Source: LW23 sp041287705
GTDB lineage: Bacteria; Verrucomicrobiota; Verrucomicrobiia; Methylacidiphilales; UBA1321
DNA: 64,000 bases
Reading direction: 5' to 3'
Assembly (NCBI GenBank): GCA_041287705.1
Contig: JBGGNE010000338.1
Span: 8,538 to 72,537, forward strand
Shown here: positions 1-8,377 of the stretch, piece by piece
Layout of the letters: each line of letters opens with the position of its first letter
Numbering within the stretch: position 1 is the first letter of the stretch
Made by a program: the position numbers and the translations under genes
Notes under the pieces: model-generated
The model's database searches: none
Told to the model about the DNA's origin: nothing
What the model saw: only the letters and a program-made list of their open reading frames with translations

Positions 1-717
1 CTCCCAGTTAACGAACGGCGGAATACGTTCCGCACGCGGAATGCCGGCGTGGAAGGATTGCACCGCCGCCTCCGACATGTGCCGGCTGCGCCGCGTGGAT
101 TGCGCCGGTAGTATGACCCCAATTCGCCGATAGCCCGCACGCGTTATCTTCTTCAGTGAAAGCAGGATATTGAAGTAGGTATTCTGCACCGCCTGGTGAA
201 GACGCGGGGCGGCAAGCGCGCGCTCAAAAGATACCGCGGCAAAGTGCTCCCAGCTCAGCCGCAGGTGAATGATGGAGCGCGTGCATGGCGGCGCTACAAT
301 CACGCCCTGTATACCGCGCTGGTACAGAATCTGCGAGAGCCGCGCGGAGGTCATCTCCGTGTAGTTAAGCTGAAACTCCACAAGCCTGTAGCCGGACTCG
401 CGGCAACGCTCCGCCGCGCCGTCGTAGTAGGGCCGCAGAAAGTCGCACTCCCGCCAGATGCCAAGTCTGTCTGCAACATTGATCCACGCCAGGGGCATGA
501 GATCTTTGCTCTTGGTCTCGCGAATCTGCGACATCATCATCGCCACTCGAGGGTCCGGCGTGTAGCGCAGCTCCCGTGCGATCTCCAGAATGCGGTCGCG
601 AGTGCTCTGGCCGATGCCGGGCTGGTTGCGAAGCGCGCACGATACGCTCATGCGGGAGACGCCGGCCGCTTTGGCTATATCCCCCAGGCTTACGGGCTTT
701 GGGTCGCTCGGCTTCAT
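1..717 (-). CDS. LacI-family transcriptional regulator, 3' end cut by window edge
   Basis: Reading the reverse strand from the ATG at 717 gives an open frame of 239 codons that runs off the left edge. It begins MKPSDPKPVSLGDIAKAAGV, a classic LacI helix-turn-helix (DIAKAAGVSRMSVSCALRNQ), followed by the hinge and the start of a periplasmic-binding-protein-like sensor domain (GIQGVIVAPP, a pocket-type strand). The start lies 10 bp downstream of the stop of the GH36-like galactosidase gene on the same strand, so the two are probably co-transcribed. The natural inference is that it senses a sugar released by locus 1 enzymes and binds the CTTATGTAAG-type palindromes at 2502, 2584 and 14354, but that link is not shown by sequence alone. 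The ligand cannot be read from the sequence, and the C-terminal part of the sensor domain is missing. Confidence 0.9.
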   Translation of the reverse strand, partial: MKPSDPKPVSLGDIAKAAGVSRMSVSCALRNQPGIGQSTRDRILEIARELRYTPDPRVAMMMSQIRETKSKDLMPLAWINVADRLGIWRECDFLRPYYDGAAERCRESGYRLVEFQLNYTEMTSARLSQILYQRGIQGVIVAPPCTRSIIHLRLSWEHFAAVSFERALAAPRLHQAVQNTYFNILLSLKKITRAGYRRIGVILPAQSTRRSRHMSEAAVQSFHAGIPRAERIPPFVNWE

Positions 718-727
718 GCCTGTCAGC

Positions 728-2428
728 TTAAGGGCAATCGCCGGCAACTTCGATTCCGTTTTTGCCAATCCATTCATACTTTACATCTCCGGTACCAGTT
801 CTCCAGTGAGTGGGGCTGACGGTATCGAGCCAGTCGAGCGGCTCTGCGATGGTCTGACTGCACGACGCCTGCGCGAAGGCCTCGGTAAGGGCACGACGCT
901 GAACACGTCCCACCGCCTTGGGATCCGCCGAAACGAACAGAGGCGTACCACTGCGGCTCAACAGATCCAGCCAGCGGGCGCTGAGCTCCCACGGCACATT
1001 GCGGGTAATTCCGGCGCAATCGGCATCCACGGCAAAGAACGCGTTATGCTGTGGCATACGAAACGCCAGCGTATTGATGCCCATGCGGCGCGTGCGCTCC
1101 CAGTTTCTGCCGCTGGTATCATCGCCGGTACGCTGCAGCTCGAAGAGTCCGGCAGAAAGATGACCTATCGTATTGCAACCGATGATAACCGCCTCGCCCG
1201 ATCCGCGGCGGATGGCGCGATATAGATTAAGAATGATTTCCGCCGTTGTCCTGCTTCGATCGTAGAAATGCCAGTTCTTACCCGTAAGCACGCCGGTCAT
1301 CGCGATGCCCCAGCGTCCAAAGATGTCATGCGTTGTCCAGTCGTGCTTCAGAAGTTCATAGCCCCAGCCTTGCTGGATACGAAATTCCCGCTCCACGCGA
1401 TCCAGAACTTCCGGTATGGACGGATCCAGCACCTTAAGCTGCGCGCTGCTTTCCATAGCGCGGCAACCGGGTAACAGCAGGGACTCGGCGTCATCCGAGT
1501 TGGCTCCCAGGGGGCGATTCCACAAGCCTGGGCGTGTGCCCATTTCTTTAAGCTCCTTCGCCAGCCCCGGCATGTCTGGAAAGCGGCAGTTGCCCTCGGT
1601 CCATGGACCACCCAGGGGAAACTGGCCTGGCCTCGCATTCTTCTGCCAGCCATCGTCAATGACCATGTAAGGACGGTTGGCGAGTCCCTGGGTAAGCTCG
1701 CTGATGAGATAGCCGTCTTCACGAACTGATGCGGTACTGATGTCGCCATACGCGTAGTACCAGTTATTGGATCCATAGACGATGTGATCCGGCAGGCGCG
1801 GATTCTCACAGAGGGCGCGACAGAAGGCGCATGCAGCCTCAAAGGGTGTCGCATCTTCTTCCGCCGACATCACCACAATCTCCGCCGCGTGCAGAACGCG
1901 TTCTCCCAAAAGCACCCCGCTGCCGCCGTTACGAACATCCAGCCACAGACTTACACCCTGGGGATCCACACGCCACCAGCACAGTGCATCGGGTTGCGTA
2001 CGGACACCCACACCATGCGTGTTACTGCGGCTAAGGCTGTCAGTCACCATAAAGTACCATGGCAATACGCGCTCTGGCTGTATTGCACCCCAGTGAAGAT
2101 CGCCGTAGCCGCGCTCCCAGGCATCGCCCAGGATGCGCAGATCGGTGCACGGCACAGGGAAGTTCCATCGCAGATGCACGCTTTTCAGCCCAGTATCCGG
2201 CGATGCGATCGTAATCTGGCTGCTTCCGCGCCTTTCACGCCATTCTTTAACCATTACCTGAACACCCGCGTGTTCGCCAGATGCAGCCCGGGCGGCAGTG
2301 GTATGATAAGTGCCAGCGTCGGTTTCCAGCGTAATGCTTTGCGGTTGATGGAGTACCCTGACCCAACATGACGCCTGCGTGGTTACACTCTGCTGCAATA
2401 CGGCACTTTCAAGTAGAGGAGTATTCAT
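728..2428 (-). CDS. GH36-like alpha-galactosidase (clan GH-D), cytoplasmic
   Basis: A 566-residue protein starting MNTPLLESAV. An in-frame ATG 54 bp upstream is possible, but its added residues look non-coding. The N-terminal half is beta-rich and the C-terminal half is a TIM barrel with NNWYYAYG, MVIDDGWQ and GYELLKHDW. The K-x-D of the last motif sits where clan GH-D enzymes (GH27/GH36) carry the nucleophile Asp, at about residue 364; DDTSGRNW follows later and may hold the acid/base. There is no signal peptide, so it probably cleaves imported alpha-galactosyl oligosaccharides in the cytoplasm. The usual C-terminal beta-sandwich is short or absent. It heads a minus-strand pair with the LacI gene and diverges from the GH2-like gene across a 288 bp region with two operator copies. 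Exact family (GH36 versus a neighbouring unclassified group) is uncertain. Confidence 0.72.
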   Translation of the reverse strand: MNTPLLESAVLQQSVTTQASCWVRVLHQPQSITLETDAGTYHTTAARAASGEHAGVQVMVKEWRERRGSSQITIASPDTGLKSVHLRWNFPVPCTDLRILGDAWERGYGDLHWGAIQPERVLPWYFMVTDSLSRSNTHGVGVRTQPDALCWWRVDPQGVSLWLDVRNGGSGVLLGERVLHAAEIVVMSAEEDATPFEAACAFCRALCENPRLPDHIVYGSNNWYYAYGDISTASVREDGYLISELTQGLANRPYMVIDDGWQKNARPGQFPLGGPWTEGNCRFPDMPGLAKELKEMGTRPGLWNRPLGANSDDAESLLLPGCRAMESSAQLKVLDPSIPEVLDRVEREFRIQQGWGYELLKHDWTTHDIFGRWGIAMTGVLTGKNWHFYDRSRTTAEIILNLYRAIRRGSGEAVIIGCNTIGHLSAGLFELQRTGDDTSGRNWERTRRMGINTLAFRMPQHNAFFAVDADCAGITRNVPWELSARWLDLLSRSGTPLFVSADPKAVGRVQRRALTEAFAQASCSQTIAEPLDWLDTVSPTHWRTGTGDVKYEWIGKNGIEVAGDCP

Positions 2429-2501
2429 GAGGGGTGATGAGGCGCGTTTGGGCGGTCGTCCCAGCGTAATCCAACGGGGCACACTCTCAACAATCGTGAA
2501 A

Positions 2502-2513
2502 CCTTACATAAGG
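2502..2513. promoter_or_regulatory. Operator-like palindrome, copy 1
   Basis: The sequence CCTTACATAAGG is an inverted repeat with 5-base arms around a CA centre. It is the same sequence, read on the other strand, as the core of the 2584-2601 palindrome (CCTTATGTAAGG). It lies 73 bp upstream of the galactosidase start and is well placed to control the leftward galactosidase-LacI transcript. Binding by the adjacent LacI protein is inferred. Confidence 0.6.
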
Positions 2514-2583
2514 GCGCGCGACGCTTTGGGGGAAATATGCGTGGAGTGATCAATCCATCTGCCGATCACGGTCACAGTCAGTC

Positions 2584-2638
2584 CTACCTTATGTAAGGTA
2601 GCCGAGGGTTTGTCGGGTTCAGCATAAAAGCATATCGT
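2584..2638 (+). promoter_or_regulatory. Operator plus sigma70-like promoter for the GH2-like gene
   Basis: An 18-base perfect palindrome, CTACCTTA-TG-TAAGGTAG (2584-2601), is followed by a -35-like TTGTCG at 2610, a 17-base spacer and a -10-like TATCGT at 2633. The same arrangement recurs at 14354-14404 with identical spacing (palindrome centre to -35 is 17.5 bp in both) and about 20 matching bases around it. The GH2-like gene starts 78 bp beyond the -10. The -10 is weak, so transcription may need an activator, or the site may be repressed by LacI. Confidence 0.65.
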
Positions 2639-2716
2639 CCGGACCAGCACTCAGAATATCAAAACTGCGAATGGCGACACGTTGTTGGCCCCCGCTGCTC
2701 TCCTGCCCCTTTTTCC

Positions 2717-5700
2717 ATGAATATCCGTCTTCACCATTTGCTGAGACATTTATGTTTGTGCCTGATTTTCCTTATCGCGGTCGCCATTGGCTGTGAAGCC
2801 TCTGAGCCAGTGGAGGATCTCGGCTTTGGGAAAGGACGCGTTTGTCTCAATGGAGTGTGGAAGTTTCAGCCCGCAACAGGGGATGCAGAGGCGGCTCCGC
2901 AGACAGCATCCTGGGGCTCTATCCAGGTACCCGGCAACTGGGGTAAGGATAACAATCACAGCCTGCCCGGCATAGTTTCGAAAGGCTCAGGCCCAACCTG
3001 GGCCGCCTTTAACTCAAACGCGGATTCCCTGGGCAAAGCGTGGTTTGAGCGCACAATCTCCATCCCCGATCAATGGAATGGCCGTACCATCCTGCTGGAT
3101 CTGCATCGCGTCAGCACCGATGCTGTAGTCAGCATAGATGGCAAGGAATACGGCCGCGTAGGCTGGCCTTACGGAATGGTGGATATTACCGAGGTAGTAA
3201 AGCCGGGCGGAACCCACACCCTGCGCGTGCTCGTCGTCGCAGCGAACGATCGCGATAAAGTTCTCAATATGATGGGCGTGGGGCAGAACACTTTGGTGGA
3301 TGCTAAACTCCAATCGCGCGGATTGATTGGCGAGGTCTTCCTGCTGAGTCGCCCGCCCGGCGCGAGGATTGACGATGTGTGGGTCCAAACCTCAGTGCGA
3401 AAAAATGAACTGGCAGTGCAAGCCGATGTAGTAGGTGTCACCAAAGCGGGACTCGTGACGTTAGTCGCCACGATTAAGGATGCATCTGGTGCGATTGCGA
3501 AGCAGTTTGAGTTTCAGGGCAGTGTGGCTGCGGGTGATTCATCTATCAACATGACTTTCCCCTGGGCCGATGCCAGGCGTTGGGATCTGGGGCAGCCTAA
3601 CCTCTACACGCTGGAGCTACAGGCCAAAGGAGACGGCCTGGATTCAGGTATTCGTCAGGAATTTGGATTTCGCGAAGCCTGGGTGGAAGGACGCACAATT
3701 TTCCTGAACGGCACGCCCTTTCGGCTGCGTCCCACTTCCACTTTTCCAGAAGGCAGCTTCCGTGGAAAATTCGCCACCAGCGAGGCCATTGAAAGTTCCA
3801 TTGATGGAATTCTGCGCGCCGGGTTTAACTGCCTTGAATTATGGCCGGAGAACACCGGCATTCGAGGCACGTACGAATTCCGCGAATTGATCTGCGACAT
3901 CGCGAGTCGCCGTGGATTGCCCGTTCAAGGTCCGCTTCTCCACATGACAGACGTACTGGGGTCATGGGAAAAGATCGGCTGGTACAGCCCCGAGATACGC
4001 GCCGACTGGGAGCGGCGACTGCGGGTGGAATGGAAGCGTTACCGCAATCAGCCCAGCGTCTTTATGTGGAGCAGCAGCGGCAACATCGGCGGCCACACCG
4101 ATGACCAGGATCCGCGACTGATGGGGCATCACATTTCCGAGCCGCTGTGGGAGCAGGACAAGAAAGTGGAAGGGTGGTGGCGCTATACCATAACGATCAT
4201 CGATATCGTAAAGGAAGTAAAGAAGATGGATCCGCGGCCACTGATGATCCATCAGGGCGGTCCGATGAGCGATGTCTACGCCATCAACAACTACCTTTGC
4301 ATGATACCTCTGCAGGAGCGCGAGGAGTGGCTTAGTGACTGGAGCCGGCACGGCACGATGCCCTACTGCTCCGTGGAATTCGGGACGCCTCTCTCCAACA
4401 CCATGCAGCGTGGCCGCGACGGCTTCTTCTTTTCCTCTACCACGGAATGGCTGATGACTGAGTACTGCGCCAGTTACCTCGGCACCGAATCATACAGACT
4501 GGAGCAGGCGGACTATCGACGGGAGATCAGCGGCAAATATATCAACGGACAGTTGTGGGAATGGCCCAATATCGACGTGATGAATTTCGCCCCGGCATTT
4601 CAGAAGCTGCAGGAACTCTTCATTACCAATACGTGGCGCAGCTGGCGCACCATGGGCATTACCGCCGGAATGCTGCCATGGGGAGACGGACATGGCTTCC
4701 GCAAAGTGAATGGAGAAGTCGCAACAGAGCCTTTCCGGCCCGGCAAACGCGGAGTGTGGTTCGAAAGCTTTCCAAAAGCAAACATGAACGCATTTGGCGA
4801 GCCCGGCAGTGAAGTTTCCCCGGCTGGTCGCACCCTGATGGCAGTCAACGGTCCCACCCTGGCCTGGATATGCGGGCCGCAGCTTGATGGAGATGCGGCG
4901 GACTTTACAGCCAAAGATCACTCCTGCGTCGCAGGAAGCGGACGCAAGATTGCGAAGCGCATAGCTCTGCTGAACGACTCACGAAGTGAGCGGCCCTGGA
5001 GAATACAGGTTACCGCCACGCTGGATGGCAAGTCACTGGGCACCTTAGAAAAGAGCGGGACAATTCGTGCAGGTGAGACTTTATTTGTCTCTACCGAGTT
5101 CCCGTTGCCCGAAACCATGCCGGCGGAAGATACCAACAAGCCGGGGAAGCAGGGTGAGATCGCGATGACTGCGACAATCGGTAACGCAAACCATACTGAT
5201 CGCTTTGCGTTCCGTGTCTTTCCTCCGCATTCCACACTACCGTCGGTCGGTGGTACCGTAGCCGTCTTCGATCACACAGGGGAAACATCAGCCTGGCTGC
5301 AACACATTGGCGTAAACACGATTCCATGGACTGGTGCCAAGCTGGAAAGTGGAGATATTCTTGTGATTGGACGAAAAGCTCTGTCCTCTGAAAGCCTTGG
5401 AAACGGCGGTCAGGTAATCCCCGGATATCTCGAATCCATTGTACAGCAGGGCGGGCGTGTATTGCTGATGGCGCAGGATCCCCAGTGGATGCGTGAGCGT
5501 ATGGGTCTTCGTGTGGGACATCTCATGTCCCGACGTGTGTTTCCCGTGGATCCAGCCCATCCCGTCTTTCACGGTCTGGATACAGAAGATCTGCGAGACT
5601 GGACGGGCACAAGCACTCTGCTGGAACAACGACCGGATTTTCGTAAGGCCGGCGCTAAGGACATTTCACGTCTCTCCAACAATATGCCGACGTGGGGCTG

Positions 5701-7072
5701 GCGCTGGGGCGGTCGGGGCGCTGTAACCAGTGCGCCTGTGGAGAAGCCGCACTGCTCCGGCTGGTATCCCATAGCGGAATGTGAGTTCGATCTCGCCTAC
5801 TCGCCGCTGCTGCAGCTCCATCGGGGCCAGGGCTCCATAACACTATGCACATTTGATTTGGAGGATCACGTCAAGGTGGATCCTGCGGCAGATCGCCTGG
5901 CACGCAATATTATCTCCTGGGTCCGATCGGCGCCGCCGGCGCCACGCTGCGGCCCGGCACTGTATGTCGGCGGAGATGATGGTGCCAAGCTTCTGGATCT
6001 GGTTGGGTGTGAATATCGCCGCATTGCTGCATCATCTCTGGATCCCGCATCGCAACTGGTCATCGTCGGCCCGGATGTCTCTGCAGATGTAGCCGCCCCC
6101 GTGCTGGCTGCAGGCGGAAAAGTGCTGGTACTTCCAAAGCGCGTTGCGGGACCGGCGGGTCTTGGCGTCAGTGTTACAAAGCGCGACAACTTCCTGGGTT
6201 CGCTTAGCCCGCCAGCATGGGAAGAAGCACAGGGACTGTCTGCCAGCGATCTCCGGTGGCGGGTAGAGGGCTCAGCCCTGGTTCTGGGTGGCGAAGGTAT
6301 TGAAACCGGCGCAGACGGAATGCTGGCAAAAGTGAAGAGAGGACGCGGCGTTGCCATTTTTACTCAGAGTGATCCCGATGTAGTACCCGCTGATCTGAAG
6401 GCCTACTTCCGACTGACCCGCTGGCGCCTCACTCGGTCCCTGGCTCAGGTACTGGCGAATCTTGGCGCCACCTTTACCTCCGATGCACGGACTCTGCGCA
6501 CTGGAGCGGATAAAATCTCCGTTGCCGGCAACTGGAAAGCAGTATGGACGACCAAACTGCCTCCGGAGTCCAGGGGCCTCTCAGATAGCGGCCCCAGCAC
6601 TGCAGCGCTCCAGCGTATAAAGTCCGGCGCCGCTGAATCCGGCATGGAAGAGCTTGAGCTTCCCGGTCGCTGGAAGCGCATGTCGGAAGGGCGTGGCGAG
6701 GTTGTTCTTCTCCGTCATTTCACCTGCCCGGACAACATGGTGGGCAAAGAGATGAGCCTTAATCTCGGGCCGATTAATGGCTTCGATACGGTCTATATCA
6801 ACGGCGAAAGCATCGGAAGCACCGGGGCAGGCAAGCGCAATTACTGGACAGTGCCACGAGTCTACCGCATCCCCGGAACTCTCCTGAAGTCAGGCGACAA
6901 TGTCATCGCTGTCCGTCTCTTTGATGACCATGGCGGCGGCAATGTGGGAGCAACAGGCAAGGATATGACGATAGGACTTGAGACCGGCAACGGAACGGTG
7001 CGCCTCTACCACCCGGATTACCGTACAGACTTTATCCTGGGTGATGATCCTTATCGCTATTACCGCTGGTAA
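2717..7072 (+). CDS. Exported giant GH2-like glycoside hydrolase with atypical active site
   Basis: A 1451-residue protein with an N-terminal signal peptide (hydrophobic LCLCLIFLIAVAIGC; the Cys could be a lipoprotein site). A GH2 sugar-binding jelly roll follows (LNGVWKFQPA, VPGNWG, ISIDGKEYGRVGWPYG equivalents), then an immunoglobulin-like domain, a TIM barrel (about residues 330-640), a Rossmann-like glutamine-amidotransferase-fold stretch (about 850-1230) and a second jelly roll at the C-terminus (VYINGESIGSTGAG). The usual GH2 acid/base motif W-S-x-G-N-E reads WSSSGNIGGH near residue 450, so the Glu is replaced by Ile. A plausible nucleophile Glu remains in CSVEFGTP near 553. It is first in the plus-strand run of locus 1 and has its own promoter. 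Substrate is unknown; it may be a divergent enzyme with a relocated acid or a glycan-binding relative. Confidence 0.8.
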   Translation: MNIRLHHLLRHLCLCLIFLIAVAIGCEASEPVEDLGFGKGRVCLNGVWKFQPATGDAEAAPQTASWGSIQVPGNWGKDNNHSLPGIVSKGSGPTWAAFNSNADSLGKAWFERTISIPDQWNGRTILLDLHRVSTDAVVSIDGKEYGRVGWPYGMVDITEVVKPGGTHTLRVLVVAANDRDKVLNMMGVGQNTLVDAKLQSRGLIGEVFLLSRPPGARIDDVWVQTSVRKNELAVQADVVGVTKAGLVTLVATIKDASGAIAKQFEFQGSVAAGDSSINMTFPWADARRWDLGQPNLYTLELQAKGDGLDSGIRQEFGFREAWVEGRTIFLNGTPFRLRPTSTFPEGSFRGKFATSEAIESSIDGILRAGFNCLELWPENTGIRGTYEFRELICDIASRRGLPVQGPLLHMTDVLGSWEKIGWYSPEIRADWERRLRVEWKRYRNQPSVFMWSSSGNIGGHTDDQDPRLMGHHISEPLWEQDKKVEGWWRYTITIIDIVKEVKKMDPRPLMIHQGGPMSDVYAINNYLCMIPLQEREEWLSDWSRHGTMPYCSVEFGTPLSNTMQRGRDGFFFSSTTEWLMTEYCASYLGTESYRLEQADYRREISGKYINGQLWEWPNIDVMNFAPAFQKLQELFITNTWRSWRTMGITAGMLPWGDGHGFRKVNGEVATEPFRPGKRGVWFESFPKANMNAFGEPGSEVSPAGRTLMAVNGPTLAWICGPQLDGDAADFTAKDHSCVAGSGRKIAKRIALLNDSRSERPWRIQVTATLDGKSLGTLEKSGTIRAGETLFVSTEFPLPETMPAEDTNKPGKQGEIAMTATIGNANHTDRFAFRVFPPHSTLPSVGGTVAVFDHTGETSAWLQHIGVNTIPWTGAKLESGDILVIGRKALSSESLGNGGQVIPGYLESIVQQGGRVLLMAQDPQWMRERMGLRVGHLMSRRVFPVDPAHPVFHGLDTEDLRDWTGTSTLLEQRPDFRKAGAKDISRLSNNMPTWGWRWGGRGAVTSAPVEKPHCSGWYPIAECEFDLAYSPLLQLHRGQGSITLCTFDLEDHVKVDPAADRLARNIISWVRSAPPAPRCGPALYVGGDDGAKLLDLVGCEYRRIAASSLDPASQLVIVGPDVSADVAAPVLAAGGKVLVLPKRVAGPAGLGVSVTKRDNFLGSLSPPAWEEAQGLSASDLRWRVEGSALVLGGEGIETGADGMLAKVKRGRGVAIFTQSDPDVVPADLKAYFRLTRWRLTRSLAQVLANLGATFTSDARTLRTGADKISVAGNWKAVWTTKLPPESRGLSDSGPSTAALQRIKSGAAESGMEELELPGRWKRMSEGRGEVVLLRHFTCPDNMVGKEMSLNLGPINGFDTVYINGESIGSTGAGKRNYWTVPRVYRIPGTLLKSGDNVIAVRLFDDHGGGNVGATGKDMTIGLETGNGTVRLYHPDYRTDFILGDDPYRYYRW

Positions 7073-7101
7073 ACCTGACAAGAATATCAAATAGACTGCA
7101 T

Positions 7102-8349
7102 ATGAGCGACAAGCCACTCTTCAAACCCGGCGACTGCATCGGTATGATCGGTGACAGCATCACCTGCGACACTCGTTGGTGGTCTGGCGTTCGGTGCGGA
7201 TTCCTCACACAACTGCCCGGGTGTAACCTGGATTTCCGCAACCTTGCCATCCCTGGCGACAGCGCAGTGGAAACACTTAAGCGATACGACTGGGATATAG
7301 CACCGGTTCCCCTGACCGTCGCCTGCCTCATGCTGGGCATGAACGATGTATGGAGGGAAGGCTATGCTGATTTGCATCCCACCACCGAAGCACTGGCGAA
7401 ACGTCGCGCAGCTATCCATCTCAGCAGCGGAAGCATACGTCGCCTTGTTGAGAAGCTACAGGCACGCGGAATCCGCGTCGCCCTATTCAGCCCAACTCCT
7501 TACGAGCAGGAAGCTTCTCTGCCCGACGGCTCTGAACTTCTCTATGGCGTAGACGATGCCCTTCAGGAATGCGCCGCCTGCTGCCGCGCCATTGCCACTG
7601 ACTGCGGAGCTACCTTTATCGATGTCCATACCCCTCTGCTTCGCATCAGTCGGGCGCTGCGCCGCGATGATCCCAGTGCCACCATCATTGGCCCGGACCG
7701 CGTGCATCCCGGTGACCTCGGGCACGCAGTGCTTGCCCGTACGGCTCTTCAGACTTTGCTGCCGCCGTCGTGCCTGGCATCAGAATCAGGCTGCATTGAT
7801 CTTGAGCTGAAATCCGCCGGCAGCCTGCACTGGACGTATACGGGTCCAGTGCTCAACCTGGCGATTCCCGCGCAGGCTGATGTGCTTCTTGGCCTGCCTC
7901 CACAGCGCCTTTTCTGGCGGGCACACCTCACCCGGGGACGCTGGACTCTTTTCATCGAAGGCGAGCCCGTACACACCGCGGCCGCTGTCGACTGGGCTGC
8001 GGGGATTGACGTTGGAGCATTATACGGACCTCTGCGCAGGCACGCCGAAGAGATACACAGAGCAAGTAATGCGCTTTGCAGCGAGGAAAGGCGTTTTCGG
8101 ATGCTGCTGATGCTGCGCATCTGGTCGCAACGCGGCGCGGCTTCCCCGCAAGGCGAGAACTTTTTAGCCTACCTCAATATGCTTGAGGCGGAACAGCCGC
8201 CCATGCACTGGCTGAGGGATACCGCTACGGACGCAAAGCTGCTGCTTACGGGAATGAGGCAGCATCAGGAGGCAGTCGCTTCGCTGCGCGCAGCCCTGCA
8301 GTTGGCAGCGCAACCATGGAGATTCCAATGCGAGTTACACCCTGCATGA
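7102..8349 (+). CDS. SGNH/GDSL-family hydrolase, probable carbohydrate esterase
   Basis: A 415-residue protein whose first 215 residues carry all the SGNH blocks: GDSIT (catalytic Ser, near residue 17), a Gly in block II (IPGDSAV), GMND (block III Asn) and DRVHPGDLGH (block V Asp and His). The remaining 200 residues form an extra domain seen in many verrucomicrobial and planctomycete homologues. No signal peptide is visible, so it probably acts in the cytoplasm on acyl groups (often acetyl) of imported oligosaccharides. It starts 29 bp after the GH2-like gene, which suggests one transcript. Substrate is inferred from context only. Confidence 0.82.
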   Translation: MSDKPLFKPGDCIGMIGDSITCDTRWWSGVRCGFLTQLPGCNLDFRNLAIPGDSAVETLKRYDWDIAPVPLTVACLMLGMNDVWREGYADLHPTTEALAKRRAAIHLSSGSIRRLVEKLQARGIRVALFSPTPYEQEASLPDGSELLYGVDDALQECAACCRAIATDCGATFIDVHTPLLRISRALRRDDPSATIIGPDRVHPGDLGHAVLARTALQTLLPPSCLASESGCIDLELKSAGSLHWTYTGPVLNLAIPAQADVLLGLPPQRLFWRAHLTRGRWTLFIEGEPVHTAAAVDWAAGIDVGALYGPLRRHAEEIHRASNALCSEERRFRMLLMLRIWSQRGAASPQGENFLAYLNMLEAEQPPMHWLRDTATDAKLLLTGMRQHQEAVASLRAALQLAAQPWRFQCELHPA

Positions 8350-8377
8350 AGTCGTCCGGCATCACTTTCTCACCGCA

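Noticed and set aside
590..1225. Plus-strand open frame over the galactosidase 3' end
   Set aside because: Antisense shadow of the LacI and galactosidase genes.
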